Shown here piece by piece: positions 1-8,760 of a stretch of DNA of 56,259 bases. The stretch is from the NCBI RefSeq assembly GCF_009389585.1, contig NZ_VIYG01000018.1:1-56259 (forward strand). The letters are read 5' to 3'. The position numbers and the translations under genes were made by a program. Every line of letters starts with the position of its first letter. Within the stretch, counting starts at the first letter, position 1. Under the pieces are notes generated by a model. That model saw only the letters and a list, made by a program, of their open reading frames with translations, was not told the DNA's origin and ran no database searches. The stretch is from Oceanobacillus sp. CFH 90083. GTDB taxonomy: Bacteria > Bacillota > Bacilli > Bacillales > Amphibacillaceae.

Positions 1-112
1 TTATTATTGGCTAGTTATGTCCCAGCCTCATTTTCTAAAGAATTTAATTTGTATCTTTTCATGATCGTATTTAAAACGCTCCTCTCAAACCAAATGAATA
101 AAAGGTTCTCCA

Positions 113-730
113 TTACAAGCCTGGACGCAGCATTTTTTCCAGTGTAAAAAGTAAAACGTTTAATTGATTCTTTACTTCCGTTTTTTCATGCCCCAATTGA
201 AATGTGTCCAACATTAAACCATTAACAAATGAAATAAGATACCGGGCAATAGCATTCGGGGATAAATGAGGCTGAAACTCCCCCTGTTCCATTCCTTTTC
301 GAATGACCTGCGCAATTGCTTCTACCATTTGTTCATAGCGCTGTGAAATGTAAGGGAAGTTTTCTTTATTTTTCACATACTGGGAGGAGAGAAAAAATTC
401 GGCTTTTGCATACAGCAAAGATTGGTTTACTGCTTCAATGACAGAATGCTGCTCCTTAACCCAATCTTCAATCCCTGCCCATAATGGCTCTTCATCAGCC
501 GTAATAAAAAACTGAATATCCTGTTCATCATCATATTTAAGAACCTCGATAAACACATGGTCGATATTATCAAAATAGCTGTAAAATGCTCCTCTGGATA
601 TCCCTGCTTCATCCATAATATCCTGCATGGATGCGTGGACATATCCTTTTTTTATAAACACCTGTTTAGCTGCTTTTATCAACTCTTTTTTCTTCTCTTT
701 TTTATACGCTTCACTAACCTTTGGCGCCAT
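113..730 (-). CDS. TetR/AcrR-family transcriptional regulator
   Basis: A 205-residue one-domain repressor. The N-terminal helix-turn-helix spans about residues 15-60, with the family pattern KKGYVHASMQDIMDEAGISR then GAFYSYFDN; the C-terminal half is a poorly conserved ligand-binding domain. I chose the ATG at 728-730 because GGAGGTGATTTG lies directly upstream; the frame stays open further up but without a ribosome site. A perfect palindrome overlaps its own promoter (771-812), so it very likely represses itself. The next gene on the same strand is off the left edge. Ligand and target genes cannot be read from the sequence. Confidence 0.9.
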   Translation of the reverse strand: MAPKVSEAYKKEKKKELIKAAKQVFIKKGYVHASMQDIMDEAGISRGAFYSYFDNIDHVFIEVLKYDDEQDIQFFITADEEPLWAGIEDWVKEQHSVIEAVNQSLLYAKAEFFLSSQYVKNKENFPYISQRYEQMVEAIAQVIRKGMEQGEFQPHLSPNAIARYLISFVNGLMLDTFQLGHEKTEVKNQLNVLLFTLEKMLRPGL

Positions 731-770
731 CAAATCACCTCCATCATATACTTTACATACGGCATAACAA

Positions 771-817
771 ACAATACATATATGTCGATTATAATTGACA
801 TATATGTATTGTTTCAA
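771..817 (-). promoter_or_regulatory. Promoter and palindromic operator of the TetR gene
   Basis: A perfect inverted repeat: arms 771-786 (ACAATACATATATGTC) and 797-812, 16 bp each with a 10-base centre. On the minus strand TTGAAA (812-817) and TATAAT (788-793) are 18 bases apart, so the -10 box sits in the centre of the palindrome. Each arm also contains the smaller palindrome ACATATATGT. This is the geometry expected for TetR autorepression. Confidence 0.75.
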
Positions 818-921
818 CTCTTTGGTAAAAGAATTTAGTTATTGGAATCTTGTTTAGCATCAGATAGGAATGGTAGGCAGCAGACAAATTTTAGACACCA
901 TGTGCAGGAAATGTAAAACAG

Positions 922-1401
922 CTAAAAGATGTCAATCATATGATTCGCATAGTAAAGTGTAACCACTGTTAACACCAATAAAAAAATATTTTCCGCTTTT
1001 CCGCCGGTCCTCGCAGTGATTGGAAAACGAATAGTGATCTTAGCAGGATACAATAGCTTAATTCCCTGTTTGGTCGCAGCATCCAGGATAAAATGCGTCA
1101 CCATACCAACCAGAATACCTGTGGTAATGGATGGATTGCTGATTAAACGAGGTAAAATAAGTGCCAGTAAGAATAAAAATAATAAACTATGTGTAAAAGT
1201 CCGATGTCCAAAAATTGTATTTATTACTTTGGAAAGTATCGGGAATCTCCGCCCAATTTTACTGCCGCTATGACAAATATCCGGAAGCAATCCACCCGCT
1301 ACTCCTGCTGCAATAAACCATTCAGGCTGATATGCATCAGTCAAAGCAACGATGGCTGTTGTGGCAGCTATACCCGCCATAATATGTGTTTTTCCTGTCA
1401 T
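922..1401 (-). CDS. YdjM-like membrane-bound metal-dependent hydrolase (DUF457 type)
   Basis: A 159-residue membrane protein. It opens with MTGKTHIMAG and has the family histidine/aspartate motifs: THIMAG near the start, LLPDICH around residue 40, FGHRTFTHS around 65-73 and THFILD around 100. Hydrophobic segments lie between them. These features match the YdjM/YvsG family annotated as LexA-regulated membrane-bound metal-dependent hydrolases; the substrate is unknown. The start at 1399-1401 is set by AAAGGAG nine bases upstream. A LexA-like box lies upstream, matching the SOS control known for E. coli ydjM. Confidence 0.85.
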   Translation of the reverse strand: MTGKTHIMAGIAATTAIVALTDAYQPEWFIAAGVAGGLLPDICHSGSKIGRRFPILSKVINTIFGHRTFTHSLLFLFLLALILPRLISNPSITTGILVGMVTHFILDAATKQGIKLLYPAKITIRFPITARTGGKAENIFLLVLTVVTLYYANHMIDIF

Positions 1402-1464
1402 GCTCTTTTTCTCCTTTATTTTCAAATTACATGCTATTATCATAACATGTTTCTCTCCAAAAAG

Positions 1465-1476
1465 GAACGTATGTTC
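1465..1476. promoter_or_regulatory. LexA/DinR-type SOS box
   Basis: GAACGTATGTTC fits the core GAAC-RNRY-GTTC of the Bacillus DinR box at every position. It lies about 65 bases upstream of the YdjM-like start. On the minus strand it is just upstream of a TATGAT -10 candidate, in the -35 region. Confidence 0.55.
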
Positions 1477-1573
1477 ACTATTTTATTTCATAAAGCTGTA
1501 CTGGCTGCGGCTCACTATCCCATTGAATATTTAACATAAATTGCAATGTTATACCGCTATATAAAGTGAAACT

Positions 1574-1600
1574 CATTCAGTGGGGTTCCCCCACTGAATG
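1574..1600. repeat. Perfect palindrome, repeat-like
   Basis: CATTCAGTGGGG (1574-1585) and its exact complement at 1589-1600, separated by three bases. It lies between the YdjM-like gene and the czcD-like gene and is more GC-rich than its surroundings. It could be a terminator for the minus-strand gene at 922-1401 only if oriented otherwise, since that gene reads away from it. A dispersed intergenic palindromic repeat is more likely. Confidence 0.5.
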
Positions 1601-1614
1601 TTTAGTTGAACGAA

Positions 1615-1651
1615 TCAAAAAAGGAGCCTGTAACAATAACATAGCTCCTTT
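1615..1651 (-). terminator. Intrinsic terminator of the CDF efflux gene
   Basis: On the minus strand, AAAGGAGC and GCTCCTTT enclose a 16-base loop, followed by a run of Ts. It starts 8 bases after the stop codon of the cation-efflux gene. Confidence 0.8.
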
Positions 1652-1658
1652 CTCGCTT

Positions 1659-2609
1659 CTAGTGACTATGACCATGCTGATGTGCTTCAGCTGCATATTC
1701 CTTTTGACACATAATGGAATCTTCATGAGGATGTTCCTCTGTTTCTACTTGAATAGTGACATGACCGATATTGTTATGCTCTAAATCATGTTCAATCGTC
1801 CGAAGCAGCCGCTGACTTTCTTCTATTGTCATCTGACCATCGACAATAATGTGACAGGAAAGAATATTCTGCCCGCTTGTCACACTCCATACATGCAGGT
1901 CATGAATATCTTGAACACCTTCCACATTTTTCATCGTTTTAATGACTTGATCCAAATTCACATTAGCAGGTGTTCCCTCCATTAAAACATGAATGGAAGC
2001 TTTCGTTACACGCCAGCCGCTGATCAGAATAAGTATTGCCACAAGAACACTTGCCACCGTATCAGCCCATGCCCAGTTAAAGAAAATCATCAGAAGTGCC
2101 GCAGCAATTGCTCCGACAGATCCTAATAAGTCACCTAAAACATGCAGGAAGGCCGCACGCATATTCAGGTTATCCTTCGTATCTCCGCCACGAAGCATAA
2201 TAAATGCAACAATCACATTTACAAGAAAGCCAATCACTGCAATGATCAACATGCCCGTTGAAGCTACTTCCGGCGGATCAAACAGTCGTTGATAAGCCTC
2301 ATAAAAAATGTATATGGATACGACAAGCAATGTCGCCCCATTAATAACTGCTGCCAATATTTCCAAACGTTTATATCCGTAAGTCTTCCCGTAGTTGGCA
2401 GCTCTTTCCCCTAATTTAAAAGCAATTAATGCAATCAATAATGAAATCGAATCGCTCAGCATATGTCCGGCATCTGCCAGGAGAGCCAAACTATTTGTAA
2501 GCAATCCTCCAATTACTTCTACAATCATAAATACGGTAATAACAAGAAAGCTGATCAGTAATGTTTTCTTATTCGCCCCATGTGTATGATCGTGATGATT
2601 ATGTCCCAT
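1659..2609 (-). CDS. czcD: Cation diffusion facilitator (CzcD/ZitB-like zinc efflux protein)
   Basis: A 316-residue inner-membrane antiporter exporting Zn2+ (also Co2+/Cd2+ in relatives) in exchange for protons or K+. Histidine-rich ends (MGHNHHDHTHG and HQHGHSH) flank six membrane segments. The metal-site motifs are LLADAGHMLSDS in TM2 and HVLGDLLGS in TM5, and a cytoplasmic C-terminal domain begins at about residue 205. The start at 2607-2609 is preceded by GAGGAGG. An ArsR-type regulator lies 300 bases upstream on the same strand, and an operator-like palindrome lies between them. Metal specificity is inferred from the family. Confidence 0.93.
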   Translation of the reverse strand: MGHNHHDHTHGANKKTLLISFLVITVFMIVEVIGGLLTNSLALLADAGHMLSDSISLLIALIAFKLGERAANYGKTYGYKRLEILAAVINGATLLVVSIYIFYEAYQRLFDPPEVASTGMLIIAVIGFLVNVIVAFIMLRGGDTKDNLNMRAAFLHVLGDLLGSVGAIAAALLMIFFNWAWADTVASVLVAILILISGWRVTKASIHVLMEGTPANVNLDQVIKTMKNVEGVQDIHDLHVWSVTSGQNILSCHIIVDGQMTIEESQRLLRTIEHDLEHNNIGHVTIQVETEEHPHEDSIMCQKEYAAEAHQHGHSH

Positions 2610-2851
2610 ACCCAAACCTCCTCTATGTTTATGTTTATATATACGCATATAATGACCTGTAAAGATGCTTTCATTCCGCAAAGTATGAAAGTAATAGAAT
2701 CTAAATTTTTTATATTACTTTATTTTATCCCCTTTTACAGTTACACATTACACTTATATCATAAAGTGTTTACATATCTTCTTTCCATTTTAGCATAGAA
2801 GGATTTATTTTCTTCCACCCTCCTACCTTCTCTTCAAACCCTTCACCTGCT

Positions 2852-2873
2852 TATATGTGCATGTATTCATATA
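2852..2873. promoter_or_regulatory. ArsR/CzrA-type operator upstream of the CDF gene
   Basis: TATATG, ten bases, then CATATA. The same motif with the same ten-base gap occurs at 3273-3294 upstream of the ArsR gene. The TATATG...CATATA arms resemble known CzrA/SmtB operators. The czcD promoter itself was not pinned down; a related imperfect palindrome with the core TATATACGCATATA lies nearer its start, at about 2637-2650. Confidence 0.5.
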
Positions 2874-2909
2874 TAATGTGTCACTTAACCAAAATAAGTG
2901 ATATGCAGA

Positions 2910-3233
2910 TTAGCTATGACAAGCATGATCTATCATTTTCTTCAATATAAGCATCACATGCTCATCGTCATGAGAATAATAAAGTGTAGTACCTGCACGA
3001 CGATATTTTACAAGACGCAAATTCTTCAAAAAACGTAATTGATGCGATACAGTGGATTGTCTAATATCCAGTGTTTCTGCAATCTCATTGACAGAGCATT
3101 CCTTTTGAAAAAGTAAATGAAGAATGCGTACTCTGGTCGGATCACCCAGCGCTTTGAATGTTTGGGTAACGATAAATAATGTTTCTTCGTCAATTTCCCC
3201 TGAAAGAGCCTTTTCCACTTCAAATTCTTCCAA
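2910..3233 (-). CDS. czrA: ArsR/SmtB-family zinc-sensing repressor (CzrA-like)
   Basis: A 107-residue winged-helix metalloregulator. The core is [16 protein letters not shown], then the recognition helix [19 protein letters not shown] and a wing ([11 protein letters not shown]). The last helix keeps the alpha-5 metal ligands of CzrA: D-x-H in HDDEH and H-x-x-H in HACH. That points to zinc or cobalt, not arsenite or cadmium through cysteines. Metal binding would release the palindromes at 3273-3294 and 2852-2873 and switch on the efflux pump. It is transcribed in the same direction as that pump gene. Confidence 0.9.
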   Translation of the reverse strand: MEEFEVEKALSGEIDEETLFIVTQTFKALGDPTRVRILHLLFQKECSVNEIAETLDIRQSTVSHQLRFLKNLRLVKYRRAGTTLYYSHDDEHVMLILKKMIDHACHS

Positions 3234-3272
3234 CGCTGTCCATACCTCCTTGATTCATATTTATAAATTCTT

Positions 3273-3294
3273 TATATGAACATATTAACATATA
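3273..3294. promoter_or_regulatory. ArsR/CzrA-type operator upstream of the repressor gene
   Basis: TATATG-N10-CATATA, 40 bases upstream of the ArsR start codon. It matches the site at 2852-2873 in both arms and spacing. Confidence 0.6.
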
Positions 3295-3541
3295 CGCATT
3301 TAGTTTGTAAATAGGAACCTTATTTTAGCTCCCTTCTTCAAGTGCATCATATGAGATATATTCGCTAAGCTCTTTTTCCAAGTCAGAAGTGTGGCTATTC
3401 TATCTATTAGACGATTTCCATTTTTAAATATCTGAATGTCTGATAAATAATGTTCTCTTATCTAGGCTAATACTCAAATTGTTATTCATCAATGATTATG
3501 CTACTATGAAAACGGATGTCAAGCTTATAAGGAGGCTATAT

Positions 3542-4780
3542 ATGACTTTGAAAAATTTTGATCAATTGCTACAAAAATACGCTGAATTAATTGTCTCTAC
3601 CGGTATTAATGTGCAAGAAGGACACACCGTTGCTCTAACCATTGATGTTCATCAAGCTCCATTAGCCCGTGAAATTACAAAGGCTGCTTATGACAAAGGT
3701 GCAAAGCGCGTTATTGTTAAATGGGGGGACGATAAGGTATCGAGACTTGGATTTGAATATCAAACGACGGAAACATTAACAGATATTCCGGATTACCGTA
3801 TCGGGGAAATGAACTACATCATTGAAGAAGGTGCGAGTCGTATCAATGTTGTTTCAAACGATCCGGATGCCCTGAAAGGATTAGACGGTGAGAAAATTGC
3901 TGCAACGCAAAAAGCAGCCGGTGAAGCATTCAAGCCATTGGCCGAAGCAACACAATCCAATAAAATATCATGGGTTGTAGCAGCTGCCGCCAGTCCGGAG
4001 TGGGCAGCAAAAGTCTTCCCTGAATTAGATTCAGCGGAAGAACAAACAGATGCATTATGGGATGCTATTTTCAAAGCTGTTCATTTATATGATGACGATG
4101 CGGTTCACACATGGAGCGAGAAAGATAAAACGCTTGAAACGAAAGCAGAAGCATTGAATAAACAACAATTTGTCGCATTGCATTATACTGCTCCATGTAC
4201 GGATTTAACTGTCGGCTTGCCAAAAAACCATCATTGGGAAGGTGCTGGAAGCTTTAACTCGCGCGGCGAGCGTTTTATAGCTAATATGCCGACAGAAGAA
4301 GTATTTACTGCACCTGATGCCAACCGGGTAGATGGCGTTGTCGTTTCGACAAAACCATTAAGCTATGCCGGTTCAGTGATTGAAGGGATGGAATTCCATT
4401 TTGAAAATGGGAAAGTAACCAAGGTTACTGCCGAAAAAGGCGAAGAGGTTATTCAAAAATTAATCCAGCAGGATGAAGGTGCTTCCCGTTTAGGAGAGGT
4501 TGCATTAGTTCCTGATGCCTCCCCAATTTCTCAATCTGGATTAACTTTCTTTAATACATTATTTGATGAAAATGCATCGAATCATTTAGCGCTGGGTTCT
4601 GCTTATGCGTTTAACTTAATCGGCGGAACGGATATGACGGAAGAAGAATTAAAAGAAGCTGGGCTGAACCGTTCAACTACACATGTTGACTTTATGATCG
4701 GCTCCAGCCAAATGGATATCGATGGTATTAAAGAAGATGGCAGCCGTGTTCCTGTTTTTCGAAAAGGAGCCTGGGCTTAG
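3542..4780 (+). CDS. ampS: Aminopeptidase, M29 family (AmpS/AmpT-like)
   Basis: A 412-residue cytoplasmic metallo-aminopeptidase releasing N-terminal residues from peptides. The M29 signatures are present: GEVALVPDASPIS around 335-350, NTLFDENASNHLALGSAYAF around 355-375, and THVDFMIGS near 390, which together carry the Glu, His, Tyr and Asp metal and catalytic residues. The length matches the family (about 410). I moved the start to the ATG at 3542, which follows AAGGAGGCTATAT; an upstream in-frame ATG has no ribosome site. Single gene, convergent with the ABC permease and separated from it by a hairpin. Confidence 0.93.
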   Translation: MTLKNFDQLLQKYAELIVSTGINVQEGHTVALTIDVHQAPLAREITKAAYDKGAKRVIVKWGDDKVSRLGFEYQTTETLTDIPDYRIGEMNYIIEEGASRINVVSNDPDALKGLDGEKIAATQKAAGEAFKPLAEATQSNKISWVVAAAASPEWAAKVFPELDSAEEQTDALWDAIFKAVHLYDDDAVHTWSEKDKTLETKAEALNKQQFVALHYTAPCTDLTVGLPKNHHWEGAGSFNSRGERFIANMPTEEVFTAPDANRVDGVVVSTKPLSYAGSVIEGMEFHFENGKVTKVTAEKGEEVIQKLIQQDEGASRLGEVALVPDASPISQSGLTFFNTLFDENASNHLALGSAYAFNLIGGTDMTEEELKEAGLNRSTTHVDFMIGSSQMDIDGIKEDGSRVPVFRKGAWA

Positions 4781-4825
4781 TCTGTTTATGAGCAAATAAT
4801 CAGAGAAAAAATTTTTTCTTCCATA

Positions 4826-4875
4826 AGAAACCACCTCCTGAATTCACTTTATATATGACTCAGGAGGTGGTTTCT
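4826..4875. terminator. Hairpin between convergent genes
   Basis: Perfect 16-bp arms (AGAAACCACCTCCTGA at 4826-4841, complement at 4860-4875) with an 18-base loop. It lies between the aminopeptidase and the convergent ABC permease. The T tract is modest on both strands, so bidirectional termination is likely but not certain. Confidence 0.65.
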
Positions 4876-4970
4876 CCTATCTTATTTAATTATCACAGGC
4901 ATGCTAATATGCCATAAAAAAGGAATCCTTAGAAGCAAACATCCCAGAGGTATTTCTTCATAGCATATCG

Positions 4971-5798
4971 TTATGCTTTATTGTTCTTCGAGAGATAAAG
5001 ATACACGGTTATCGGTGCAAAAATAATAATGAATAATACGCATATGGCAATACCTGCAGAGATTTCAGAAATTGTAGCTGCTCCAGATATAAGTCCTCTC
5101 ACTGTAACAGTCACCATACTAATCGGATTGAGATCAACGATGATTTGAATCCATTTAGGCATGGTAGCTGAATCTACCAAAATATTACTCGCAAACAAAA
5201 AAGGATAAATTAACATCATACTTGTTCCTGATACTGTTTCCGGGCGTTTTGCAAGGACACCAATCGTTGAAAAAATCCAGCTCACACTAAATGCAAAGAA
5301 AATAATAAACAATATAGCAAGCACTGTCCCCAATACGCCGCCTTCTGGACGAAACCCCAGCAGAAGCCCTGTAGCCAGTGCGGAAAGCAATGCAATTGTA
5401 TATCTTATTCCATCAGTAATTAGTGGTCCAAGTATAGCTGCCGGCTGCCAAAAAGGCATGGTTCGAAACCGGTTAAAAACACCTTTTGTAATATCCAGAC
5501 ATAGGCTTGTTCCACTATAGACAGTCAAAGGAACGACTGTCAAAATAAGGATGCCCGGTAAAAGGAACTGAATGTACTCATGTGTGGATCCGGCAATAGC
5601 TCCACCAAACAAGAAACTAAAGATAAGCAGCGTAATCACTGGACTTAGAACAGCCTCCATAACATAGCCTGCGAGGTTATTCTTTGTATTTTGCGCTGCT
5701 CTCCACATAAAGGTGCTTATAGCTTTCAAGGCACTGGTGCTTTTAGGTGGAGAATTCCAGAAGTCTAATGACCCGTTTACATTCTTCGTTACATTCAT
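4971..5798 (-). CDS. ABC-2 type multidrug exporter permease (DrrB-like)
   Basis: A 275-residue integral membrane protein with about six hydrophobic segments and the ABC-2 hallmarks: RTMPFWQPA (the cytoplasmic coupling region), GFRPEGG, SWIFSTIG, and LNPISMVTVTVRGL near the end. It should form the membrane part of a drug or lipid exporter with the ATPase encoded just upstream; the two reading frames overlap by four bases (5795-5798). A second, ruined member of this family lies at 47.1-49.0 kb. Substrate unknown. Confidence 0.88.
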   Translation of the reverse strand: MNVTKNVNGSLDFWNSPPKSTSALKAISTFMWRAAQNTKNNLAGYVMEAVLSPVITLLIFSFLFGGAIAGSTHEYIQFLLPGILILTVVPLTVYSGTSLCLDITKGVFNRFRTMPFWQPAAILGPLITDGIRYTIALLSALATGLLLGFRPEGGVLGTVLAILFIIFFAFSVSWIFSTIGVLAKRPETVSGTSMMLIYPFLFASNILVDSATMPKWIQIIVDLNPISMVTVTVRGLISGAATISEISAGIAICVLFIIIFAPITVYLYLSKNNKA

Positions 5799-6664
5799 TT
5801 CTTAGCCTCCCCATATGTTGCATCTGTTAACGCTAAAAACACTTCGTCCAAGCTTGGTTCATCCAATGTAAATCCTTCGATGGAAATATCATTCTTTAAG
5901 AGCGTATGGATCACGTCATTTGCAAGTCTTGATTGTGTCACGGGTATTCTAAAAACAAGCGGATCTTCATCCTGAAATACATTTAAAGCGTGTTGTCTGG
6001 CTAAAATGCCACGAATCCTTTTATATTCACAATGTCTCGTTCGAATCGATAAGGTTTTTTTACCAATCGAAGTCTTCAGTTGATTTGGTGTCCCTTCAGC
6101 AATGATTGCCCCTTTATCAATAACAGTGATTCGATCAGCCAGTTGATCAGCCTCTTCCAGATATTGCGTGGTTAACAGCACTGTTGTATTCATTTTCAGG
6201 AGCATGCGAATCACTTCCCAAACCTGAATACGGCTCTGGGGATCAAGCCCTGTTGTTGGCTCATCAAGAAAAATAAGATCCGGTTGTCTGACGATACTTG
6301 CTGCAATATCTAAACGGCGCCGCATGCCCCCGGAATAATTGACTACCATACGGTTCTTAGCATCCAAAAGATCAAACGATTGAATCAATTCATGAGCAAT
6401 TAAACGAGCTTGTTTATTGGAGTAGCCATGAAGTTTGGCAATCAGCATTAAATTTTGTAAGCCCGACAGACCTTCATCCAGAGCAGCAAACTGTCCTGTC
6501 AGGCTTATTCGTTTCCGAACATCTTTGGCGTTTTTGACGACATCCATCCCCCCAATAAAAGCTGTTCCCTCATCTGGTTTTAACAACGTGGAAAGCATAT
6601 GGATAATAGTTGTTTTACCAGCTCCATTCGGCCCGAGAAGCGCATGAAGCTCCCCTTTGTTCAC
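5795..6664 (-). CDS. ABC exporter ATPase (DrrA-like), N-terminally truncated
   Basis: A 289-residue ATP-binding subunit. Walker A GPNGAGKTT is already at residues 11-19, then the Q-loop (TGQFAALDE), signature YSGGMRRRLD, Walker B LIFLDEPTTGLD and the DrrA-type C-terminal domain. Relatives carry 25-30 residues before Walker A, including the aromatic A-loop that stacks on adenine. Reading upstream from the GTG at 6662-6664 gives GINLQV, then TAG (6683-6685), then MTIQ. This looks like a normal N-terminus from which about 14 codons were deleted. GTG initiation with GAAAGGA upstream may still produce a shortened protein, but full function is doubtful. Confidence 0.75.
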   Translation of the reverse strand: MNKGELHALLGPNGAGKTTIIHMLSTLLKPDEGTAFIGGMDVVKNAKDVRKRISLTGQFAALDEGLSGLQNLMLIAKLHGYSNKQARLIAHELIQSFDLLDAKNRMVVNYSGGMRRRLDIAASIVRQPDLIFLDEPTTGLDPQSRIQVWEVIRMLLKMNTTVLLTTQYLEEADQLADRITVIDKGAIIAEGTPNQLKTSIGKKTLSIRTRHCEYKRIRGILARQHALNVFQDEDPLVFRIPVTQSRLANDVIHTLLKNDISIEGFTLDEPSLDEVFLALTDATYGEAKK

Positions 6665-6817
6665 TTGTAAATTGATTCCTTTCTACTGGATTGTCATTAT
6701 ACGATTTTTTTAGATTGTTCACTTCTATAGCATAGTAATGTGTAATATAATCAGCTCCATATCATCTTGAATTAGACTGTCTCCTGCAGGATAGGCATTT
6801 ATTGACATCAGGCTCTA

Positions 6818-7639
6818 TTACATAAAGTAACTTTTATGCTCAGATACCCACTCAGCAAATGTTTTTGCCGGGCGTCCAATTACTTCCTCGACTGTTGGTA
6901 AAACGGTATAACCAATCTCAGGCGGGTTTTTACTCATTTGAACCATAAAATCAATACTTTCCTCTTTGTGCCCCAGCTTACGCCAATCATTTCGCGCTTC
7001 TTCTTCCGATAATTCTTCAAATTTAATCTCTTTTCCAATGGCTTTACTAATCATTTCCACCTGTTCAATAGTCGAAAGAGCTTCGGGACCAGTGAGTGTA
7101 TAAAAGTTACCATGGTGCCCATTTTCAAGAAGTGTTTCAACAAAAACGGCTGCAATATCAGCTTCATGGATAACGGCACCCCGTTTTTCGCCTCCAAGCT
7201 TCCGAACAACTCCTGCCTCTCGAATGGATTCCTGCCAGTCATCAATAGCATTGGCCATAAATCCAACGGGTTGTACAAATGTCCATTCAAGACGACTGTT
7301 TTTAATTGCCTGTTCCACGGGTCCATCACCGTATACTGTCAATAATGAAACTTTTTGAACCCCAGCCTTTTCCGCCAGGTCAGCGACTTGAGGATTGGTT
7401 TCCAACGTTGCCTCTGCTTGATCGCTTGAGGTAATCAAGTATAATGCGGTAACACCCTGGAAAGCTGGCATCAACGTTTCCGGGGACATAAGGTCTCCTG
7501 CTACAACCTCGACACCCTTTGGTAAATTAGCATTTTCCGGATTGCGCGATACTGCTCTCACCTGTTCTCCTTTATTAACGAGTTGATCTACGATATGTCT
7601 TCCTACTGTTCCTGTAGCGCCTGTTACTAAAATTGTCAT
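6818..7639 (-). CDS. NmrA-like NAD(P)-binding reductase
   Basis: A 273-residue atypical short-chain dehydrogenase. The Rossmann motif TGATGTVGRH is at residues 7-16, followed by AVSRNPENA for NADP binding and a YGDGP loop where classical SDRs have the catalytic Tyr-x-x-x-Lys. The fold resembles NmrA and quinone oxidoreductase QOR2 (YtfG), so it may be an NADPH-dependent quinone reductase or a redox sensor. The WYL regulator gene ends 62 bases upstream on the same strand, which suggests shared or local control. Confidence 0.85.
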   Translation of the reverse strand: MTILVTGATGTVGRHIVDQLVNKGEQVRAVSRNPENANLPKGVEVVAGDLMSPETLMPAFQGVTALYLITSSDQAEATLETNPQVADLAEKAGVQKVSLLTVYGDGPVEQAIKNSRLEWTFVQPVGFMANAIDDWQESIREAGVVRKLGGEKRGAVIHEADIAAVFVETLLENGHHGNFYTLTGPEALSTIEQVEMISKAIGKEIKFEELSEEEARNDWRKLGHKEESIDFMVQMSKNPPEIGYTVLPTVEEVIGRPAKTFAEWVSEHKSYFM

Positions 7640-7701
7640 TTTTTACCCTCCATTTTGTTCGTGTTTAATTACAGTTTTACATAGGGAAAATCAAAACTTC
7701 T

Positions 7702-8595
7702 TCAAAAATAAATCTTTCGAATGTCATTCAATTTATGAATCAAATCTTTCTTCAAATCGTCAGGGGACAGAATTTCAACCTGCGATCCATAGCTTAAAAT
7801 AACAGAAAGAGCATAGTCTCTTGAATAAAAAGTCGTTTGTACTTCAACAAAGTCCCCGTGATGTGTGAATTCTCCCGGAAATTGCTCAAAAACCTGTGGT
7901 TGTGCAGTTGTATCAAAACGAAGACGAACGGTTATTCCTTGTTTTTCTTCATTACTCAGATATGCAGGCTTTGTGTTAGGACTAAATGCTTCATCTAACA
8001 CTTTATGTTTGGTGATTCTGGAGACGCGGAAAAAACGGGTATCTTTTCGTAATAAACAATAAGCCTCCACATACCAAACTCCCTTTTCCCACAAAAGGTT
8101 CAATGGCTCCATTTTTCTTTCTGATATTTGTCCAAAAGCATTAATATAGGTAAATGAAACCCTTCTTGGCTGGTCGATTGCTTTTAATAAAGAAAGAAGA
8201 ATATTTTTCTCTTCTGTTGAAGTGCCCATATCGAAAATGATTTTTTTCTGAAAAGCTTCATCCAATAAAGCGGGTTGCAAACTGCTAATTTTATTGACTA
8301 AAGTTGCAAATTTTTCCCCGCCTACCGCCCCTTCCATGCCCTTTAATAAACTATAGATATGAGAAAAGTCATCAAGAGAGAAGTGCTGCTTGGATAAGAA
8401 AAAACCGCTCATCAGCTCAAAACCGCCATCTGTTCCAGCGAAAGAAGCAACAGGGATACCAGATTGGTTAATCAATTCAATATCCCGATAAATGGTTCGA
8501 ATGGAAACCTCAAATCTGGAAGCTAATTCTGTAGCTGCCACTCTTTTTTTCGTCATTAATTCCATCGTAATCCCCAACAAACGATCAAGTTTCAT
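7702..8595 (-). CDS. YafY-type HTH/WYL-domain transcriptional regulator
   Basis: A 297-residue regulator. The N-terminal winged helix is MKLDRLLGITMELMTKKRVA then ASRFEVSIRTIYRDIELI (residues about 20-45). It is followed by the GGFELM wing and a WYL domain from about 140, with the core motif degenerate as KGVWYVEAYC, and a C-terminal WCX-like region. WYL domains bind nucleic-acid-type or small ligands in related proteins. It directly precedes the NmrA-like reductase, the probable target. The start is preceded by GGGGGAGAGGT. Confidence 0.87.
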   Translation of the reverse strand: MKLDRLLGITMELMTKKRVAATELASRFEVSIRTIYRDIELINQSGIPVASFAGTDGGFELMSGFFLSKQHFSLDDFSHIYSLLKGMEGAVGGEKFATLVNKISSLQPALLDEAFQKKIIFDMGTSTEEKNILLSLLKAIDQPRRVSFTYINAFGQISERKMEPLNLLWEKGVWYVEAYCLLRKDTRFFRVSRITKHKVLDEAFSPNTKPAYLSNEEKQGITVRLRFDTTAQPQVFEQFPGEFTHHGDFVEVQTTFYSRDYALSVILSYGSQVEILSPDDLKKDLIHKLNDIRKIYF

Positions 8596-8760
8596 TTTTA
8601 CCTCTCCCCCTTATCGATTTCCTTTTATTTCATTGTATCCAACTCCCTTCGTTTAAGCTAATACCAGTGTAACTAACCTAACCTGACATCTTGTATGTCA
8701 GGATTTAAAAACTTTCCTAATTAATTTTTGTACTATACTTATTTCATTTCCAGACATACA

